Origin: Chloroflexota bacterium
GTDB taxonomy: Bacteria > Chloroflexota > Dehalococcoidia > Lucifugimonadales > UBA2985
Direction of reading: 5' to 3'
Length of the DNA stretch: 46,530 nucleotides
NCBI GenBank assembly: GCA_002717805.1
Contig: PBBS01000018.1
Location: 47,962 to 94,491, forward strand
In this document: positions 17,791-27,516 of the stretch, piece after piece
Position numbering within the stretch: the first letter of the stretch is position 1
How the letters are laid out: each line of letters begins with the position of its first letter
The notes under the pieces: model-generated
Told to the model about the DNA's origin: nothing
Databases searched by the model: none
What the model saw: only the letters and a program-made list of their open reading frames with translations
Position numbers and translations under genes: made by a program

Positions 17791-18435
17791 ATGATAGGGT
17801 TTCTAGGAGGCACAGGACCCGAAGGAAGAGGCTTAGCTATTAGATTTGCCTTATCCGGGGAGAATACAATCATAGGTTCTCGGGATAATAGTAGGGCGGA
17901 CGAGATAGCACGTAAGATGTGTGATCAATATGGCATTGATAATATTGGCAGCGGAAATAACTTGGAGGTGGCAGAACAAGCGGAGATACTATTCATCACT
18001 GTGCCTTACAGTGCCCAAAGAGAATTGTTAGCATCGCTTAGGAATGTCCTTAAATACAAGATTGTAGTTAATACTACAGTCCCATTGGGATTTCATGATG
18101 GTATGCCATATATTCTAGACATAGAAGATGTTTCAGCATCTGTAGAAGCTCAGATATTGTTGCCGGATTCCCAGGTTGTCTCTGCATTACAGACCGTAAG
18201 TGCAAGAGATTTGGCTAAGGTTGAAGAGAATATGATTGGTGATGTGATAGTGTGTTCTGATAGTGAAGATGCAAAGATGGAGATTATGCATAAGATAGAT
18301 AGTATCCCTGACTTTAGGACCCTAGATGGGGGCAGATTAGCTAACTCCAGGTATGTGGAATCGATTACTGCTATGCTTTTGAATCTTAACTCAAAATACA
18401 AAACTAGGTCTGGTATTAGAATAACTGGTATATAG
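17791..18435 (+). CDS. npdG: NADPH:F420 reductase (NpdG-like)
   Basis: This 214-aa Rossmann protein resembles F420-dependent NADP reductase, which moves hydride between NADPH and deazaflavin F420. The N-terminus has the NADP-binding loop GFLGGTGPEGRGLAIRFA and the phosphate-recognising IIGSRDNSRADEIA. Later segments LFITVPYSAQRELL and NTTVPLGFHDG fit the family, as does the C-terminal DGGRLANSRYVESITAMLLN. The start may be TTG 17788 or ATG 17791; GGAG at 17778-17781 suits both. No F420-dependent oxidoreductase or cof biosynthesis gene lies in the window, so F420 use is inferred from this gene alone. Confidence 0.85.
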   Translation: MIGFLGGTGPEGRGLAIRFALSGENTIIGSRDNSRADEIARKMCDQYGIDNIGSGNNLEVAEQAEILFITVPYSAQRELLASLRNVLKYKIVVNTTVPLGFHDGMPYILDIEDVSASVEAQILLPDSQVVSALQTVSARDLAKVEENMIGDVIVCSDSEDAKMEIMHKIDSIPDFRTLDGGRLANSRYVESITAMLLNLNSKYKTRSGIRITGI

Positions 18436-18463
18436 CATAAGTAGGATATGTCTCTGTATGACC

Positions 18464-18497
18464 AAGAGGCCTTCCGTAATAGTACGGAAGGCCTCTT
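18464..18497. terminator. Bidirectional hairpin terminator
   Basis: A perfect 15-bp inverted repeat (arms 18464-18478 and 18483-18497, AAGAGGCCTTCCGTA and its complement) with the 4-nt loop ATAG sits between the convergent npdG and substrate-binding-protein genes. The GC-rich centre of each arm and the AAGA/TCTT ends make it usable from both sides. There is only a short T-rich tail (TCTCTTGTTGT). Confidence 0.85.
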
Positions 18498-18527
18498 CTC
18501 TTGTTGTCGCTAATTGGGGTACAGTGT

Positions 18528-20477
18528 CTATTTATCTAGCCAGTACCTGTCGGATATATGGTGATGATACATGAACACACCATAGTCCTCGAACTTAGCT
18601 CCCTTTAACCAAGGCTGTAGACCGTAGTAGAGTGTCTGGAATTCCAATGGAACTCCGTACAATACTTCGTTTACTACATGATTTTCCCAGTCTTTTGCAA
18701 GCTCGTTCCTCTTAGTAGGATCGAGTTCTATCTTAATTTCTCCGATGAGCCTGTCTACTTTGTCCTGTAGCTCACCAGCTGCTCCTGCACGGCAGGCGTC
18801 GAATGCTGGCTCTGAAGAGTTGAATGTCCTGACTCTCTCATATGGATCTACGAACATAGTCAGGTTAGGTAGCCAGCTTGACCGTAGGTCGAAGTTACAG
18901 CTTTTCCACAGCGTTCTTTCAACTACACCCTCTGTTATGTTCATATTTACTGGCATATTCAGGTGTGTGTCTAGGAGGTCAGCTGCAAATATGCATCTGT
19001 CCACATAGTTTTGGTCTGAACGTGTAAGACATGTTACTTCTGGCCTTACACCGGCTCCGTATACTTCATCGAGAAGTCTGTTAGCTTCAGCAATGTCAGC
19101 TTCTTGATCGGCACCATATCCAGGCCAAGTGTTTACTTCTTCCATCGAGTTACCCCATGCTCCACCAGGAGCAAACATAGCGGATATCTCGTTCTTATAT
19201 ACGCCTTCACTGATCTTTTGCAGTTCATGCCATGCTTGACGGTCTATGACCATGTTGACGGCTTTTCTTACTTGCGGGTTGTCAAACGGTGCTCTAGTGG
19301 TATTGAAATGTAGGCCTTGACCACCTGTGTACAAGTGCTTGTCTAATGGCTTTTCAGGGAAGTCCCTAATTGCCTGAGCAACTTGTCCAGCCTGTAAGCT
19401 ACCGCTGCCCTGACCGAGAATATCCAATTGACCTGAAGCCCATGCAGTAAATGCGGTGGAGTTGTCACGGATTACGTGCATATCCATTCCATCTACGAAC
19501 GGAAGGGCCTCTCTGAAGTATCCATCATGCTTTCGCATTTTGGTTACTATGTCTCGTTGGAGTTCTTCACTATGGAAACCACCGGTTCCCATGTTCAGGA
19601 AGTATCCATTCTCTGTTTTGTCTATCTCTTTGCCTGGGTGGTTAGCAACCAGCCATTCCAACCAGTCTTTGTTTACCATGATAATACCAATACTTGCCAT
19701 CTCTAGCATGAGTGATGGATTTGGTACACCGGTGTGAAGGGTAACTTCAAGGTTGTACCCTTCAGGTCCGTCAACACAGGTATATGTGTTTTCGGAAGGC
19801 TTTGGATGGGCTTTTCCTCCGCTTGCACCCATTGCTTTCCATTCTTCGCTGGCAACAAACTCAAGACTTGCTTTGGCATCTTCACAAACGAATTCATCAC
19901 CTCTGCCAGGCATATCTCCATATCCATGTTTCTCATCGGCAGGGACTGCATCACGGAATTTAACTCCCTGGCGAAGTTTGATGTTGTATGTTAAACCATC
20001 CTCTGCTACTGACCAGCTTTCTGCTAGGTCGGCATTTAGAGGGCAGGTGAAACCACACCATGGATCTGGTCTAACTAGATGGTTGTATTGAGGAGTCACA
20101 TATAGTCCTCTGTACATGCTTCCGTAGAATGGAGTGTTATTTGTTTGGGGCCAGTTGGTTCTCCATTTTACGATTCCACCATACTTAGGCTCACCCCACT
20201 CTGCTTCGTATCCGGGGTTCTGCTTTAAGTCTTCTATAGTACCGTATTCAAGGTCAACAACAGGTATTGCTGTTGCTGTGGGTATTGGCGCTGAAGTTGG
20301 TGTTGGGGCGCCTGAATCTGCCTTGGCGGCAGGCACTGGTGTTGCTGTTGGGGCTGGCTTTGCGGTCGCTGTCGGAGGAACCGGTGTCGGATCTTCCCCT
20401 GCACACGCGATCGCGAAAGTCAGAACCGCTAGCGCTACAAGCGACAAGGTTCCTGTCTTTAGCAATTTCAATCGCAT
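18528..20477 (-). CDS. ABC transporter substrate-binding lipoprotein, family 5
   Basis: This is an extracytoplasmic solute receptor of the SBP family 5 (peptide/nickel/opine-type). The 649 aa begin with a lipoprotein signal (MRLKLLKTGT..., lipobox FAIAC, acylated C25), then a Pro/Thr/Ala linker to ~residue 75. The mature domain has LRPDPW-like and LAESWSVAEDGLTYNIKLRQ, the classic family-5 motif, followed by GVKFRDAVP and FNTTRAPFDNPQVRKAVNMV. No permease or ATPase gene is beside it, so it is an orphan receptor in this window. ATG 20477 has AGGAG upstream. The ligand cannot be told from sequence. Confidence 0.9.
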   Translation of the reverse strand: MRLKLLKTGTLSLVALAVLTFAIACAGEDPTPVPPTATAKPAPTATPVPAAKADSGAPTPTSAPIPTATAIPVVDLEYGTIEDLKQNPGYEAEWGEPKYGGIVKWRTNWPQTNNTPFYGSMYRGLYVTPQYNHLVRPDPWCGFTCPLNADLAESWSVAEDGLTYNIKLRQGVKFRDAVPADEKHGYGDMPGRGDEFVCEDAKASLEFVASEEWKAMGASGGKAHPKPSENTYTCVDGPEGYNLEVTLHTGVPNPSLMLEMASIGIIMVNKDWLEWLVANHPGKEIDKTENGYFLNMGTGGFHSEELQRDIVTKMRKHDGYFREALPFVDGMDMHVIRDNSTAFTAWASGQLDILGQGSGSLQAGQVAQAIRDFPEKPLDKHLYTGGQGLHFNTTRAPFDNPQVRKAVNMVIDRQAWHELQKISEGVYKNEISAMFAPGGAWGNSMEEVNTWPGYGADQEADIAEANRLLDEVYGAGVRPEVTCLTRSDQNYVDRCIFAADLLDTHLNMPVNMNITEGVVERTLWKSCNFDLRSSWLPNLTMFVDPYERVRTFNSSEPAFDACRAGAAGELQDKVDRLIGEIKIELDPTKRNELAKDWENHVVNEVLYGVPLEFQTLYYGLQPWLKGAKFEDYGVFMYHHHISDRYWLDK

Positions 20478-20519
20478 ATTACTCCTATCAGTCAGTTTGT
20501 GTGTTTATCCAATCTTTGA

Positions 20520-20548
20520 AATGTAAAGCAATACGAATAAGGTGTCAA
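20520..20548 (-). promoter_or_regulatory. Promoter of the substrate-binding-protein gene
   Basis: Minus strand: perfect TTGACA (20548-20543), a 17-nt spacer and TACATT (20525-20520), 43 nt upstream of the ATG. Confidence 0.5.
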
Positions 20549-20584
20549 TACATTTTACGCACAAATTTGATATTGCTTCTATAT

Positions 20585-20605
20585 TTCTTAATGTTTTATT
20601 AAGAA
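20585..20605. repeat. AT-rich inverted repeat in the divergent SBP/aspS region
   Basis: TTCTTAAT-GTTTT-ATTAAGAA is a perfect 8-bp inverted repeat, 37 nt upstream of the -35 of the substrate-binding-protein promoter. It could be an operator, or a chance feature of AT-rich DNA. Confidence 0.4.
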
Positions 20606-20646
20606 GTTATATGAATAACGTTAGTAGTATCGCAATTAATGGATCG

Positions 20647-20675
20647 TTGCAACTGCTAAGAGTGTCACATATAAT
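20647..20675 (+). promoter_or_regulatory. Promoter of aspS
   Basis: TTGCAA (20647-20652), exactly 17 nt, and a perfect TATAAT (20670-20675) lie 45 nt before the aspS start. It is one of the best promoters in the window. Confidence 0.65.
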
Positions 20676-20719
20676 CCGATCTAAACAGAGATATATAATA
20701 TTCGGAATAGGAAAACAAA

Positions 20720-22516
20720 TTGTTTAGATCTATTAATTGTGGAGATGTGCGCATTAGCAATGAAGGAGAGTTAGTTACTCTTTCTGGTTGGGTACATCGT
20801 AGACGTGATCATGGAGGTTTGATATTTATTGACATCAGAGATCGTGAAGGATTGGTGCAGGTCGTATTCAACCCGGAGCTTGACAAAGATATACACACCA
20901 AAGCTCAGGATCTGCGTAGTGAATGGGTAATATCAGTGGTAGGTAAAGTTACTCAAAGACCCGATGGAACAAAGAATCGTAATATGGATACTGGAGAGAT
21001 AGAAGTTCTGGCGACAAGGTTAGATATTCTAAACACCTCGAAAACACCTCCCTTTAGCGTAGAGGATGAATCCCAAGAAATCGATGAATATCTTAGGCTA
21101 AAGTATCGATACCTGGATATGCGAAGAACTAGGTTGAGAGGCAATTTGCTCCTCAGGCACCAAGTCGTGAAATTCATCAGAGATTTCTTTAGTGACAGAG
21201 GTTTCCTGGAAATAGAGACATCTATGCTAACTAAGAGCACTCCTGAAGGAGCTAGAGACTATTTAGTACCGAGCAGATTATATCCGGGTGAATTCTATGC
21301 TTTACCACAATCTCCACAACAAATGAAACAACTTCTCATGATGGGTGGCCTAGAAAAATATTTCCAGATCGCTAGATGTTTTAGGGATGAAGATCTTAGG
21401 TCAGATCGACAGCCTGAATTTACTCAACTAGACGTTGAAATGAGTTTCGTAGAGGAAGAAGATATTCTTGTAATCACGGAGCAATTATTTTCATCTTTAG
21501 TAGAGAGTCTTGTGCCAGACAAAGCAATAGGGAATCCGTTTGTGCGACTGTCGTATAAAGAAGCTATGGATAGATATGGCACAGATAAGCCAGATCTCAG
21601 ATTTGATATGGAATTGTCAGATATATCAGATATAGTCTCGAATTCTGGATTACAAGTTTTCCAGAAAACAGTTTCTGCTGGTGGTGTAGTAAAAGCAATA
21701 GTAGCTCCGGGCTGTGGATCTTATACTAGAAGGCAACTGGATGAATTGATAGCATTTGCGAAAGAACGGGGTGCTGAAGGTTTAATAACTATCTCTTTAG
21801 ATGGTTCAGACGATCAGAGCTTGGAATCCATGGTGGAAGAGAACGTAAGGTCACCTGTATCTAGGTATATTTCAGTAAAGGAAGTAATAGATATATCGAA
21901 ACAGCTTAATGCGAAATATGGTGACTTAATTATAATATCCGCCGGACAGTTGAAGTTGGTGAATGTAGTATTGAGCCAATTAAGAAATGAGATGGGTACT
22001 AGGTTGGGTATGGCCGACCTTAACAGGTTGGCATTTGCCTTTGTGGTGGATTTCCCCCTATTTGATTGGAACGAAGAACAGGGTAGATGGGATTCGTCGC
22101 ATCATCCTTTCACTGCTCCCAGAGATGAGGATCTTGAAAAATTGAACAGCTCGCCTGGAGAAGTTACTAGTAAGGCATATGATCTAGTATGTAACGGTGT
22201 AGAATTAGCAAGTGGAAGTATTCGTATACACCAACGCGATTTACAGGAAAAGATATTTACATTATTAGGACATGATCCTATTGATATTGATGATAGATTT
22301 GGTCATATGCTGGAAGCCTTGGAATATGGGGCCCCTCCTCATGGAGGTATAGCCCCTGGTATAGATAGATTAATGCAAATCCTTACAGATGCAGAATCAA
22401 TAAGAGATGTCATAGCGTTTCCAAAGACCCAAGGGGGTCAAGATCCACTATTTGGATCGCCTTCCAAGGTAGATTTGCAACAACTCAGAGACTTACACAT
22501 ACGTGTTGTGGATTAG
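20720..22516 (+). CDS. aspS: Aspartyl-tRNA synthetase, bacterial type
   Basis: It charges tRNA with aspartate. The protein (598 aa) has the N-terminal OB anticodon-binding domain ([21 protein letters not shown], ~25-45), class II motif 2 around [20 protein letters not shown], the bacterial GAD insertion (~290-415), and class II motif 3 [14 protein letters not shown] near the end. [11 protein letters not shown] is also typical. It starts at TTG 20720 with TAGGAAAA upstream. Whether it also charges tRNA-Asn cannot be settled here. tRNA-Asp itself is at 40521. Confidence 0.96.
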   Translation: MFRSINCGDVRISNEGELVTLSGWVHRRRDHGGLIFIDIRDREGLVQVVFNPELDKDIHTKAQDLRSEWVISVVGKVTQRPDGTKNRNMDTGEIEVLATRLDILNTSKTPPFSVEDESQEIDEYLRLKYRYLDMRRTRLRGNLLLRHQVVKFIRDFFSDRGFLEIETSMLTKSTPEGARDYLVPSRLYPGEFYALPQSPQQMKQLLMMGGLEKYFQIARCFRDEDLRSDRQPEFTQLDVEMSFVEEEDILVITEQLFSSLVESLVPDKAIGNPFVRLSYKEAMDRYGTDKPDLRFDMELSDISDIVSNSGLQVFQKTVSAGGVVKAIVAPGCGSYTRRQLDELIAFAKERGAEGLITISLDGSDDQSLESMVEENVRSPVSRYISVKEVIDISKQLNAKYGDLIIISAGQLKLVNVVLSQLRNEMGTRLGMADLNRLAFAFVVDFPLFDWNEEQGRWDSSHHPFTAPRDEDLEKLNSSPGEVTSKAYDLVCNGVELASGSIRIHQRDLQEKIFTLLGHDPIDIDDRFGHMLEALEYGAPPHGGIAPGIDRLMQILTDAESIRDVIAFPKTQGGQDPLFGSPSKVDLQQLRDLHIRVVD

Positions 22517-22596
22517 ATATTGCAGCCTGGACTAGTTATGCTTGAGCACTATATAGTCCCTGCCAAAGGAATAATTTCACAAGTTTGAGATGTACA

Positions 22597-22605
22597 TGAT
22601 ATAAT
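22597..22605 (+). promoter_or_regulatory. Extended -10 promoter of tig-clpP-clpX
   Basis: TGATATAAT (TGn plus perfect TATAAT) lies 37 nt upstream of the tig start in the 126-nt gap after aspS. The -35 region is poor. Confidence 0.45.
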
Positions 22606-22642
22606 GCCGGAGTATTTTTAGCCCTGATATAGGAGCCTGTCA

Positions 22643-24034
22643 TTGAAGATTTCCCAAGTTGACGAAAGTCAGAACCAAGCAGTTTTGAATATAGAGGTCG
22701 AACCAGAGGAACTGGAAGAGGAATTACAACGCGTATATCGTAGAGTAGTTACTCGTATTAACATACCTGGTTTTAGAAAAGGTAAAGCCTCTAGGGATGT
22801 AGTAGAGAGGTTTGTAGGGCGCGATGCGTTGATAGAGGACGCCTTGGAGAATTTAGTGCCTAATATGACTTCTAAAGCTATGCAAGAAAAGGAATTAGAT
22901 GTAGTCGCGACGCCCAGGGTTCAAGTTACTCAACGTGATCCAGTTGTAATAGAGGCTACCTATGCACTTAGGCCGACAGTTAAATTAGGTGATTACAAAA
23001 GCCTTAAACTGGAACAAGAACAGATTGAAGTAACAGATGAACAAGTTGACGATCTAGTTGAGACGGTACGCCAACAAATGGGTACTTGGGAACCTATAGA
23101 ACGGGCGGTCAGTTTTAATGATATGGTTACTATAGATGTTCAAGGAATCGTTGACGGAGAGGTTAACGTCGACGAGACAGGTATAGATTACGTACTAGTA
23201 GCAGAATCTATTAGCCCACTACCTGGTTTCTCCGAGGAAATAGCTGGTTGTAATCCCGGACAAGACAAGAAATTCACTCTCCCATTCCCAGATGATTATC
23301 CGGATACAAACATGGTTGGCAAGGAGTGTGAATTCACAGTCTTGATTCAAGAAGCTAAGGAGAGAAAAGTTCCTGCATTAGATGATGATTTTGTGAAAAC
23401 TATAAATATGGGTGTCGAGACATATGATGAGCTCAGGACTCAATTCCGAGAGGACTTACTTCTTCAGAATCAAAATGCAGCTGATCAACGGTTCGAAGAT
23501 TTGGTTATAAAAGCAGTCATAGAAGAGGCAGACTTAGAATTACCTGAAATACTTATAGATGAGGAAATACACCACATACTTGGAGAACAGGAAGAGGCTT
23601 TGCGTAGGCAGCAACTTAGCATGGATTCCTACTTGAGTACAATAGGGAAAACTCCTGAAGATTTGCACGAAGAGGCGAGGCTGCCAGCTATAGAGAAAAT
23701 CAAGCGCACCTTGGTACTAAGGCAAATGGCAGAGGATGAAAGCATAGAAGTTACAAACGAGGAAATCGAAACTGAGATAGATACTGTTATGCAATTTCAA
23801 GGTGCAATAGCAGGTGACAATTCGTTTGGCCAGTATATTAATTCCGAAGAGGGTAGGCGCTCCGTTCAGAACGTATTGAAGAATAGAAAAACTATCCAGA
23901 TGTTAGTCGATATAGCTAAGGTTTCATCTGGGAGTTCGGCAAGTAAGCCTGCAAAGAAGGCAACTGCAAAGAAGGCAACTGCAAAGAAGACAACTGCAAA
24001 GAAGACAACTGCAAAGAAGACAACAAAAAAATAG
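22643..24034 (+). CDS. tig: Trigger factor
   Basis: This is the ribosome-bound chaperone and prolyl isomerase meeting nascent chains. Residues ~1-115 are the ribosome-binding domain with the signature INIPGFRKGKASRDVV; ~150-245 form the FKBP-type isomerase domain (NDMVTIDVQGIVDGE, FTLPFPDDYPD); the rest is the helical chaperone domain. The last ~30 residues are a Lys/Ala/Thr tail (repeated T-A-K-K-A/T) encoded by 15-bp DNA repeats. It starts at TTG 22643, 7 nt after AGGAG. It is followed by clpP after 15 nt, the common tig-clpP-clpX order linking folding and proteolysis. Confidence 0.95.
   Translation: MKISQVDESQNQAVLNIEVEPEELEEELQRVYRRVVTRINIPGFRKGKASRDVVERFVGRDALIEDALENLVPNMTSKAMQEKELDVVATPRVQVTQRDPVVIEATYALRPTVKLGDYKSLKLEQEQIEVTDEQVDDLVETVRQQMGTWEPIERAVSFNDMVTIDVQGIVDGEVNVDETGIDYVLVAESISPLPGFSEEIAGCNPGQDKKFTLPFPDDYPDTNMVGKECEFTVLIQEAKERKVPALDDDFVKTINMGVETYDELRTQFREDLLLQNQNAADQRFEDLVIKAVIEEADLELPEILIDEEIHHILGEQEEALRRQQLSMDSYLSTIGKTPEDLHEEARLPAIEKIKRTLVLRQMAEDESIEVTNEEIETEIDTVMQFQGAIAGDNSFGQYINSEEGRRSVQNVLKNRKTIQMLVDIAKVSSGSSASKPAKKATAKKATAKKTTAKKTTAKKTTKK
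23951..24025 (+). repeat. Five tandem 15-bp repeats encoding the trigger-factor tail
   Basis: Five copies of GCAAAGAAGRCAACT run head to tail (23951, 23966, 23981, 23996, 24011). Two have G and three have A at the tenth position, and the last copy ends in A. They keep the reading frame and encode AKK(A/T)T units, so copy number can change without frameshift. Confidence 0.9.
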
Positions 24035-24049
24035 ATATAGGAGTCGATT

Positions 24050-24667
24050 ATGATGTACAGACCAGAAAATATAATACCTACCGTTGTGGAAACAGGAGCC
24101 AGAGGTGAGAGGGCCTTCGATATATACTCTCTACTATTAAGAGAGAGAATTATATTCTTAGGTACTCCAATTCAAGACCAAATATCAAACTTAATAGTAG
24201 CCCAATTGTTGTATTTGGAGAGAGAAGATCCTGAGAAGGATATAAGCCTATATATCAATAGTCCTGGTGGAGTCATAAGCGCTGGACTTGCAATATACGA
24301 TACCATGCAGTTGATCAAACCAGATGTATCTACAATTTGTGTAGGTTTGGCAGCGAGTATGGGGACAGTTTTATTGTGCGCTGGAGCTGCTGGCAAAAGG
24401 TACGCCTTACCAAATTCCACGATCCACATGCATCAGGCTATGGGAGGAGCTCAAGGTCAGGCAGCAGATATAGAAATCGCGGCTAGAGAGATTCTGAGAA
24501 TGCAAGATATGATTAGGAATATAATATCCTCTCACACCGGTCAACCATACGATAAAGTTGCTAGAGATACAGATAGAGATTATTACTTAAACCCTGATCA
24601 AGCGTTAGAGTATGGCCTCGTTGATGAAGTTCTCTCAAAACCTGTGGAAGGGCAGGATGCTAACTAA
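24050..24667 (+). CDS. clpP: ATP-dependent Clp protease proteolytic subunit
   Basis: This is the barrel-forming serine peptidase of ClpXP. The catalytic triad is S103 ([11 protein letters not shown]), H128 ([13 protein letters not shown]) and D177 (DTDRDYYL), with the same spacing as E. coli Clp[20 protein letters not shown] is the conserved oxyanion and handle region. The length of 205 aa is standard. Two start ATGs (24050, 24053) follow AGGAG. It is 25 nt upstream of clpX in the same operon. Confidence 0.97.
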   Translation: MMYRPENIIPTVVETGARGERAFDIYSLLLRERIIFLGTPIQDQISNLIVAQLLYLEREDPEKDISLYINSPGGVISAGLAIYDTMQLIKPDVSTICVGLAASMGTVLLCAGAAGKRYALPNSTIHMHQAMGGAQGQAADIEIAAREILRMQDMIRNIISSHTGQPYDKVARDTDRDYYLNPDQALEYGLVDEVLSKPVEGQDAN

Positions 24668-24692
24668 GCTCATCCTGATTCATTGATACAGT

Positions 24693-25988
24693 ATGTCTGA
24701 TAACTCTGATAACGAGGATAGATTGGTTCCGACTTGCTCATTTTGCGGTACTGACCAGAATCAAGTTAAGCACTTGATAGGTGGTCCGAACCACGTAAGT
24801 ATATGTGATAGTTGCGTCGCTCTCTGTAATGACGTGATAGATGGAGAAAATGGACAAGAAAAGAAAACCGCCATTTCTCTACAGGAAAGCATTATACCGA
24901 GAGAAATGTGGGATAAGTTGGGCGAGTACGTTGTAGGACAAGACCGAGCCAAGAAGGCTCTCAGCGTGGCCGTGTATAATCATTACAAACGACTGATCGT
25001 AGATTCAGCATCAGATCATGATATAGAGATTCAGAAGAGTAATGTTCTGCTTGTAGGACCAACCGGTTCAGGTAAAACTGTTTTAGCCCAAACTTTGGCT
25101 CGTATATTGAAGGTACCATTCTGCATAGTAGATGCTACATCCCTGACTGAGGCTGGCTATGTAGGAGAAGATGTGGAGAATATTCTGCTACGGCTAATAC
25201 AGTCAGCAGATTATGATATTGCAAGAGCTGAGCGAGGAATTATATACATAGATGAGATAGATAAGATTGGCAGGAAAAGTGCGAATCCGTCTATTACCAG
25301 AGATGTATCTGGCGAGGGTGTTCAGCAAGCCCTTTTGAAATTAATAGAGGGTTGTGTGGCAAACGTACCTCCTCAGGGTGGAAGGAAACATCCACAGCAA
25401 GATTTCCTGCAGATCAATACAGAGAATATACTATTTATATGCGGGGGGGCATTCGAGGGTCTAGAAGATATAGTACAGAGGAGATATGACAAAGAGAATA
25501 TATCTCTTGGTTTTAGCAGTAAGCCTAAATTAAGTGTTAATGATAAGGGAGCTTTGCTAGAGAGTCTAATTCCAGAAGATTTACTTGGGTATGGTTTTAT
25601 CCCGGAATTTGTAGGTAGGCTGCCTTTGATAGTTAGTCTTGATGCTTTAGATAAAAATGCATTGATAGAGATACTCACAGAACCTAAGAACGCTCTAACT
25701 AAGCAATATAAACAACTCTTTAGACTCGATGGGATAGAATTGGAATTTAGTGAAGGAGCCTTAGAGGCTGTCGCTGAAGATGCTATAGCTATGAAAACTG
25801 GTGCAAGGGGGTTACGGACCATAATTGAGTCTAGCCTGTTGGATATTATGTTTTCCTGCCCCTCCATACCAGAGGCTACGAAGTGTGTCTTAGATGAGGA
25901 TAGCGTACGTGGTTCTAAACGACCGGTCTTGTTAAGCGAAAATGGTAGTGAACTACAGTGGCAAGATTTTCTAGATATGCCTGCATAG
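24693..25988 (+). CDS. clpX: Clp protease ATP-binding subunit ClpX
   Basis: This is the AAA+ unfoldase that feeds ClpP. An N-terminal zinc-binding domain has [10 protein letters not shown] and ICDSCVALC (four Cys). The AAA+ core has Walker A GPTGSGKT, the pore-region segment [13 protein letters not shown], Walker [12 protein letters not shown] and the sensor segment [26 protein letters not shown] and [11 protein letters not shown] mark the C-terminal part. The length of 431 aa is normal. No clear ribosome site precedes ATG 24693, so it may depend on coupling to clpP. It converges on the formyltransferase gene with a 9-nt gap. Confidence 0.96.
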   Translation: MSDNSDNEDRLVPTCSFCGTDQNQVKHLIGGPNHVSICDSCVALCNDVIDGENGQEKKTAISLQESIIPREMWDKLGEYVVGQDRAKKALSVAVYNHYKRLIVDSASDHDIEIQKSNVLLVGPTGSGKTVLAQTLARILKVPFCIVDATSLTEAGYVGEDVENILLRLIQSADYDIARAERGIIYIDEIDKIGRKSANPSITRDVSGEGVQQALLKLIEGCVANVPPQGGRKHPQQDFLQINTENILFICGGAFEGLEDIVQRRYDKENISLGFSSKPKLSVNDKGALLESLIPEDLLGYGFIPEFVGRLPLIVSLDALDKNALIEILTEPKNALTKQYKQLFRLDGIELEFSEGALEAVAEDAIAMKTGARGLRTIIESSLLDIMFSCPSIPEATKCVLDEDSVRGSKRPVLLSENGSELQWQDFLDMPA

Positions 25989-25997
25989 GAAATATTA

Positions 25998-26813
25998 CTA
26001 GATATCTTTAGTATTCATTAGTTTCTCTATTTCCTCATTCATGCATACTGCACCCGTAGCTCCATTACTGTGAACTAAATTATCGTCGGAAATAGTGATT
26101 CTGCCGTCTGCTAGAGCCCTAATCGTTTCTAATAGTAGAGGTTTTTCCCTGATCAATCCTTGTTCTCTTATCAAGGAGAATAGTTGTGAATAGTCATATT
26201 GTAAGGTTTCAGACTGTGTTGTAGTATCTCTGTTGATCATTTCCCACATGGGCTCGAAATCTTGTCCAACTATTGGAAAAGAGAAATAGGATATCACTGG
26301 TCCATGATCTAATTCGTCTGTCACTATGTGTATGTATGCGCCACTCTCTACTGCTTGATTTTCGATTAATTTCCATATTACTTCTTGCCAAGTTCCGGTT
26401 GGTCCATATATAGGGGATGGGTGGAGGTTTATTATCCTATAGTGTCTGTTGAATTCTGAGCCTGCTATTAGCATGTATCCAGCCATAACGCATATATCTG
26501 GCCTATATTTTTCTAATAATGATATGACTTCTCTATCGAAAGCGAGTCTATGTCTTGAAAACTGGCCTCCTCCATTTCCAACTGTAAATTTCTTGGATGA
26601 TAGGCTTACCAATGGTATATCGTAGTCTAGAACTTGATTTAGGAATTCGTCACTACCAATTCCCTCACCAAATTCCCGGTTGCAGAACACGAACTCAATT
26701 TTGGCATCCAAATGCCCAGTTATTATACATTCCTGTATAATATTCATTAGGCCTAAAGATCCTTTACCACTACCAGTAGAAAACCAACCTAGCCTAAGCA
26801 TTATTGAGTGCAT
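25998..26813 (-). CDS. Formyltransferase-fold protein, PurN-like
   Basis: It resembles phosphoribosylglycinamide formyltransferase, the folate-dependent purine enzyme. The catalytic Asn-His-Asp set is present: N129 and H131 in IINLHPSPIYGPTGT, and D169 in IVTDELDHGPVI. MAGYMLIAG corresponds to the core strand before the folate site. It differs from PurN by a longer insertion after the first strand, GPTGTWQEV instead of the usual GxxxH loop, and ~70 extra C-terminal residues (total 271 aa against ~200). So a related formyltransferase with another substrate is possible. It ends the long minus-strand gene run, 40 nt after the PHP gene. Confidence 0.75.
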   Translation of the reverse strand: MHSIMLRLGWFSTGSGKGSLGLMNIIQECIITGHLDAKIEFVFCNREFGEGIGSDEFLNQVLDYDIPLVSLSSKKFTVGNGGGQFSRHRLAFDREVISLLEKYRPDICVMAGYMLIAGSEFNRHYRIINLHPSPIYGPTGTWQEVIWKLIENQAVESGAYIHIVTDELDHGPVISYFSFPIVGQDFEPMWEMINRDTTTQSETLQYDYSQLFSLIREQGLIREKPLLLETIRALADGRITISDDNLVHSNGATGAVCMNEEIEKLMNTKDI

Positions 26814-26853
26814 TTCCTCTCGTAGGTTTATACAGGAATTTCGATAAGGTATA

Positions 26854-27516
26854 TTAGATTCTTCTTAATTTCTTATAATTCCGTGTCAGGGTTGTTAGTA
26901 CGTGTATTAATGGAGTAGTTTTATTAGTTATATGCTTAGCTTTCGGCAGATTTTTTAAGAAAGCCGATGGGTTGTTATCGAAAGTTGGGATGTCCATATA
27001 TGTATTGCCTATTTCAAATAAGGTGTGAGAGTCACTTACAGATGCAGTTAATAGGTTGTGTTCTGAAGCGAAGTTCTTAGCAGATATATTGTCTCTATGC
27101 AAAGTGTTTCTAGCATTGAATCCTTCTATTATATCTACGTAATTTACTATCTCATTTAGGGCTTCTTTCCGTATTACCAGCCTACGAAAATGGTCGAATG
27201 GATGAGGTATAGACACTATACCACCTTGAGATTTTATTATTTTAACAGTTTCGAGTGCCGATAGGCCTTCAGGGACAGTCTCCTGTAGGAACAGCCCAAT
27301 TATGTCGCCGTCACGACTCTTGACTTCCTCTCCTATTATTACAGGAATCGGAGATATATCTCTTATGGCTATAGCACCATCAATAGTATTATGATCTGTA
27401 ATAGCTATACACTCCAGGCCTTTCTCCAGGCATTTCATCATGAAATGTTCTATACTTGTGATGGAATCTGGTGAGAAACCAGTGTGCATATGGATGTCAG
27501 TCTTCAGGGTTGTCAT
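26854..27516 (-). CDS. PHP-domain metal-dependent phosphoesterase
   Basis: PHP proteins hydrolyse phosphoester bonds with a cluster of two or three metals; TrpH-like ones act on nucleoside 3',5'-bisphosphates or short oligonucleotides. Metal-site motifs are DIHMHTGFSPDS (H9, H11), AITDHNT (D41, H42), GEEV (E63) and SIPHPFDH. TASVSDSHT supplies later ligands. The length of 220 aa is typical of a stand-alone family member. The start overlaps the xseB end by 20 nt, suggesting coupling; the nearby exonuclease VII makes an oligonucleotide-degrading role attractive, but that is inference. Confidence 0.85.
   Translation of the reverse strand: MTTLKTDIHMHTGFSPDSITSIEHFMMKCLEKGLECIAITDHNTIDGAIAIRDISPIPVIIGEEVKSRDGDIIGLFLQETVPEGLSALETVKIIKSQGGIVSIPHPFDHFRRLVIRKEALNEIVNYVDIIEGFNARNTLHRDNISAKNFASEHNLLTASVSDSHTLFEIGNTYMDIPTFDNNPSAFLKNLPKAKHITNKTTPLIHVLTTLTRNYKKLRRI

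Noticed and set aside
20134-20526. Plus-strand frame with Val/Gly/Ala-rich repeats
   Set aside because: It is the antisense of the Pro/Thr/Ala linker and signal peptide of the substrate-binding protein.
22529-22559. Terminator after aspS (GGACTA ... TAGTCC)
   Set aside because: Only 6 bp of stem with a long loop and no T-run; too weak to call.
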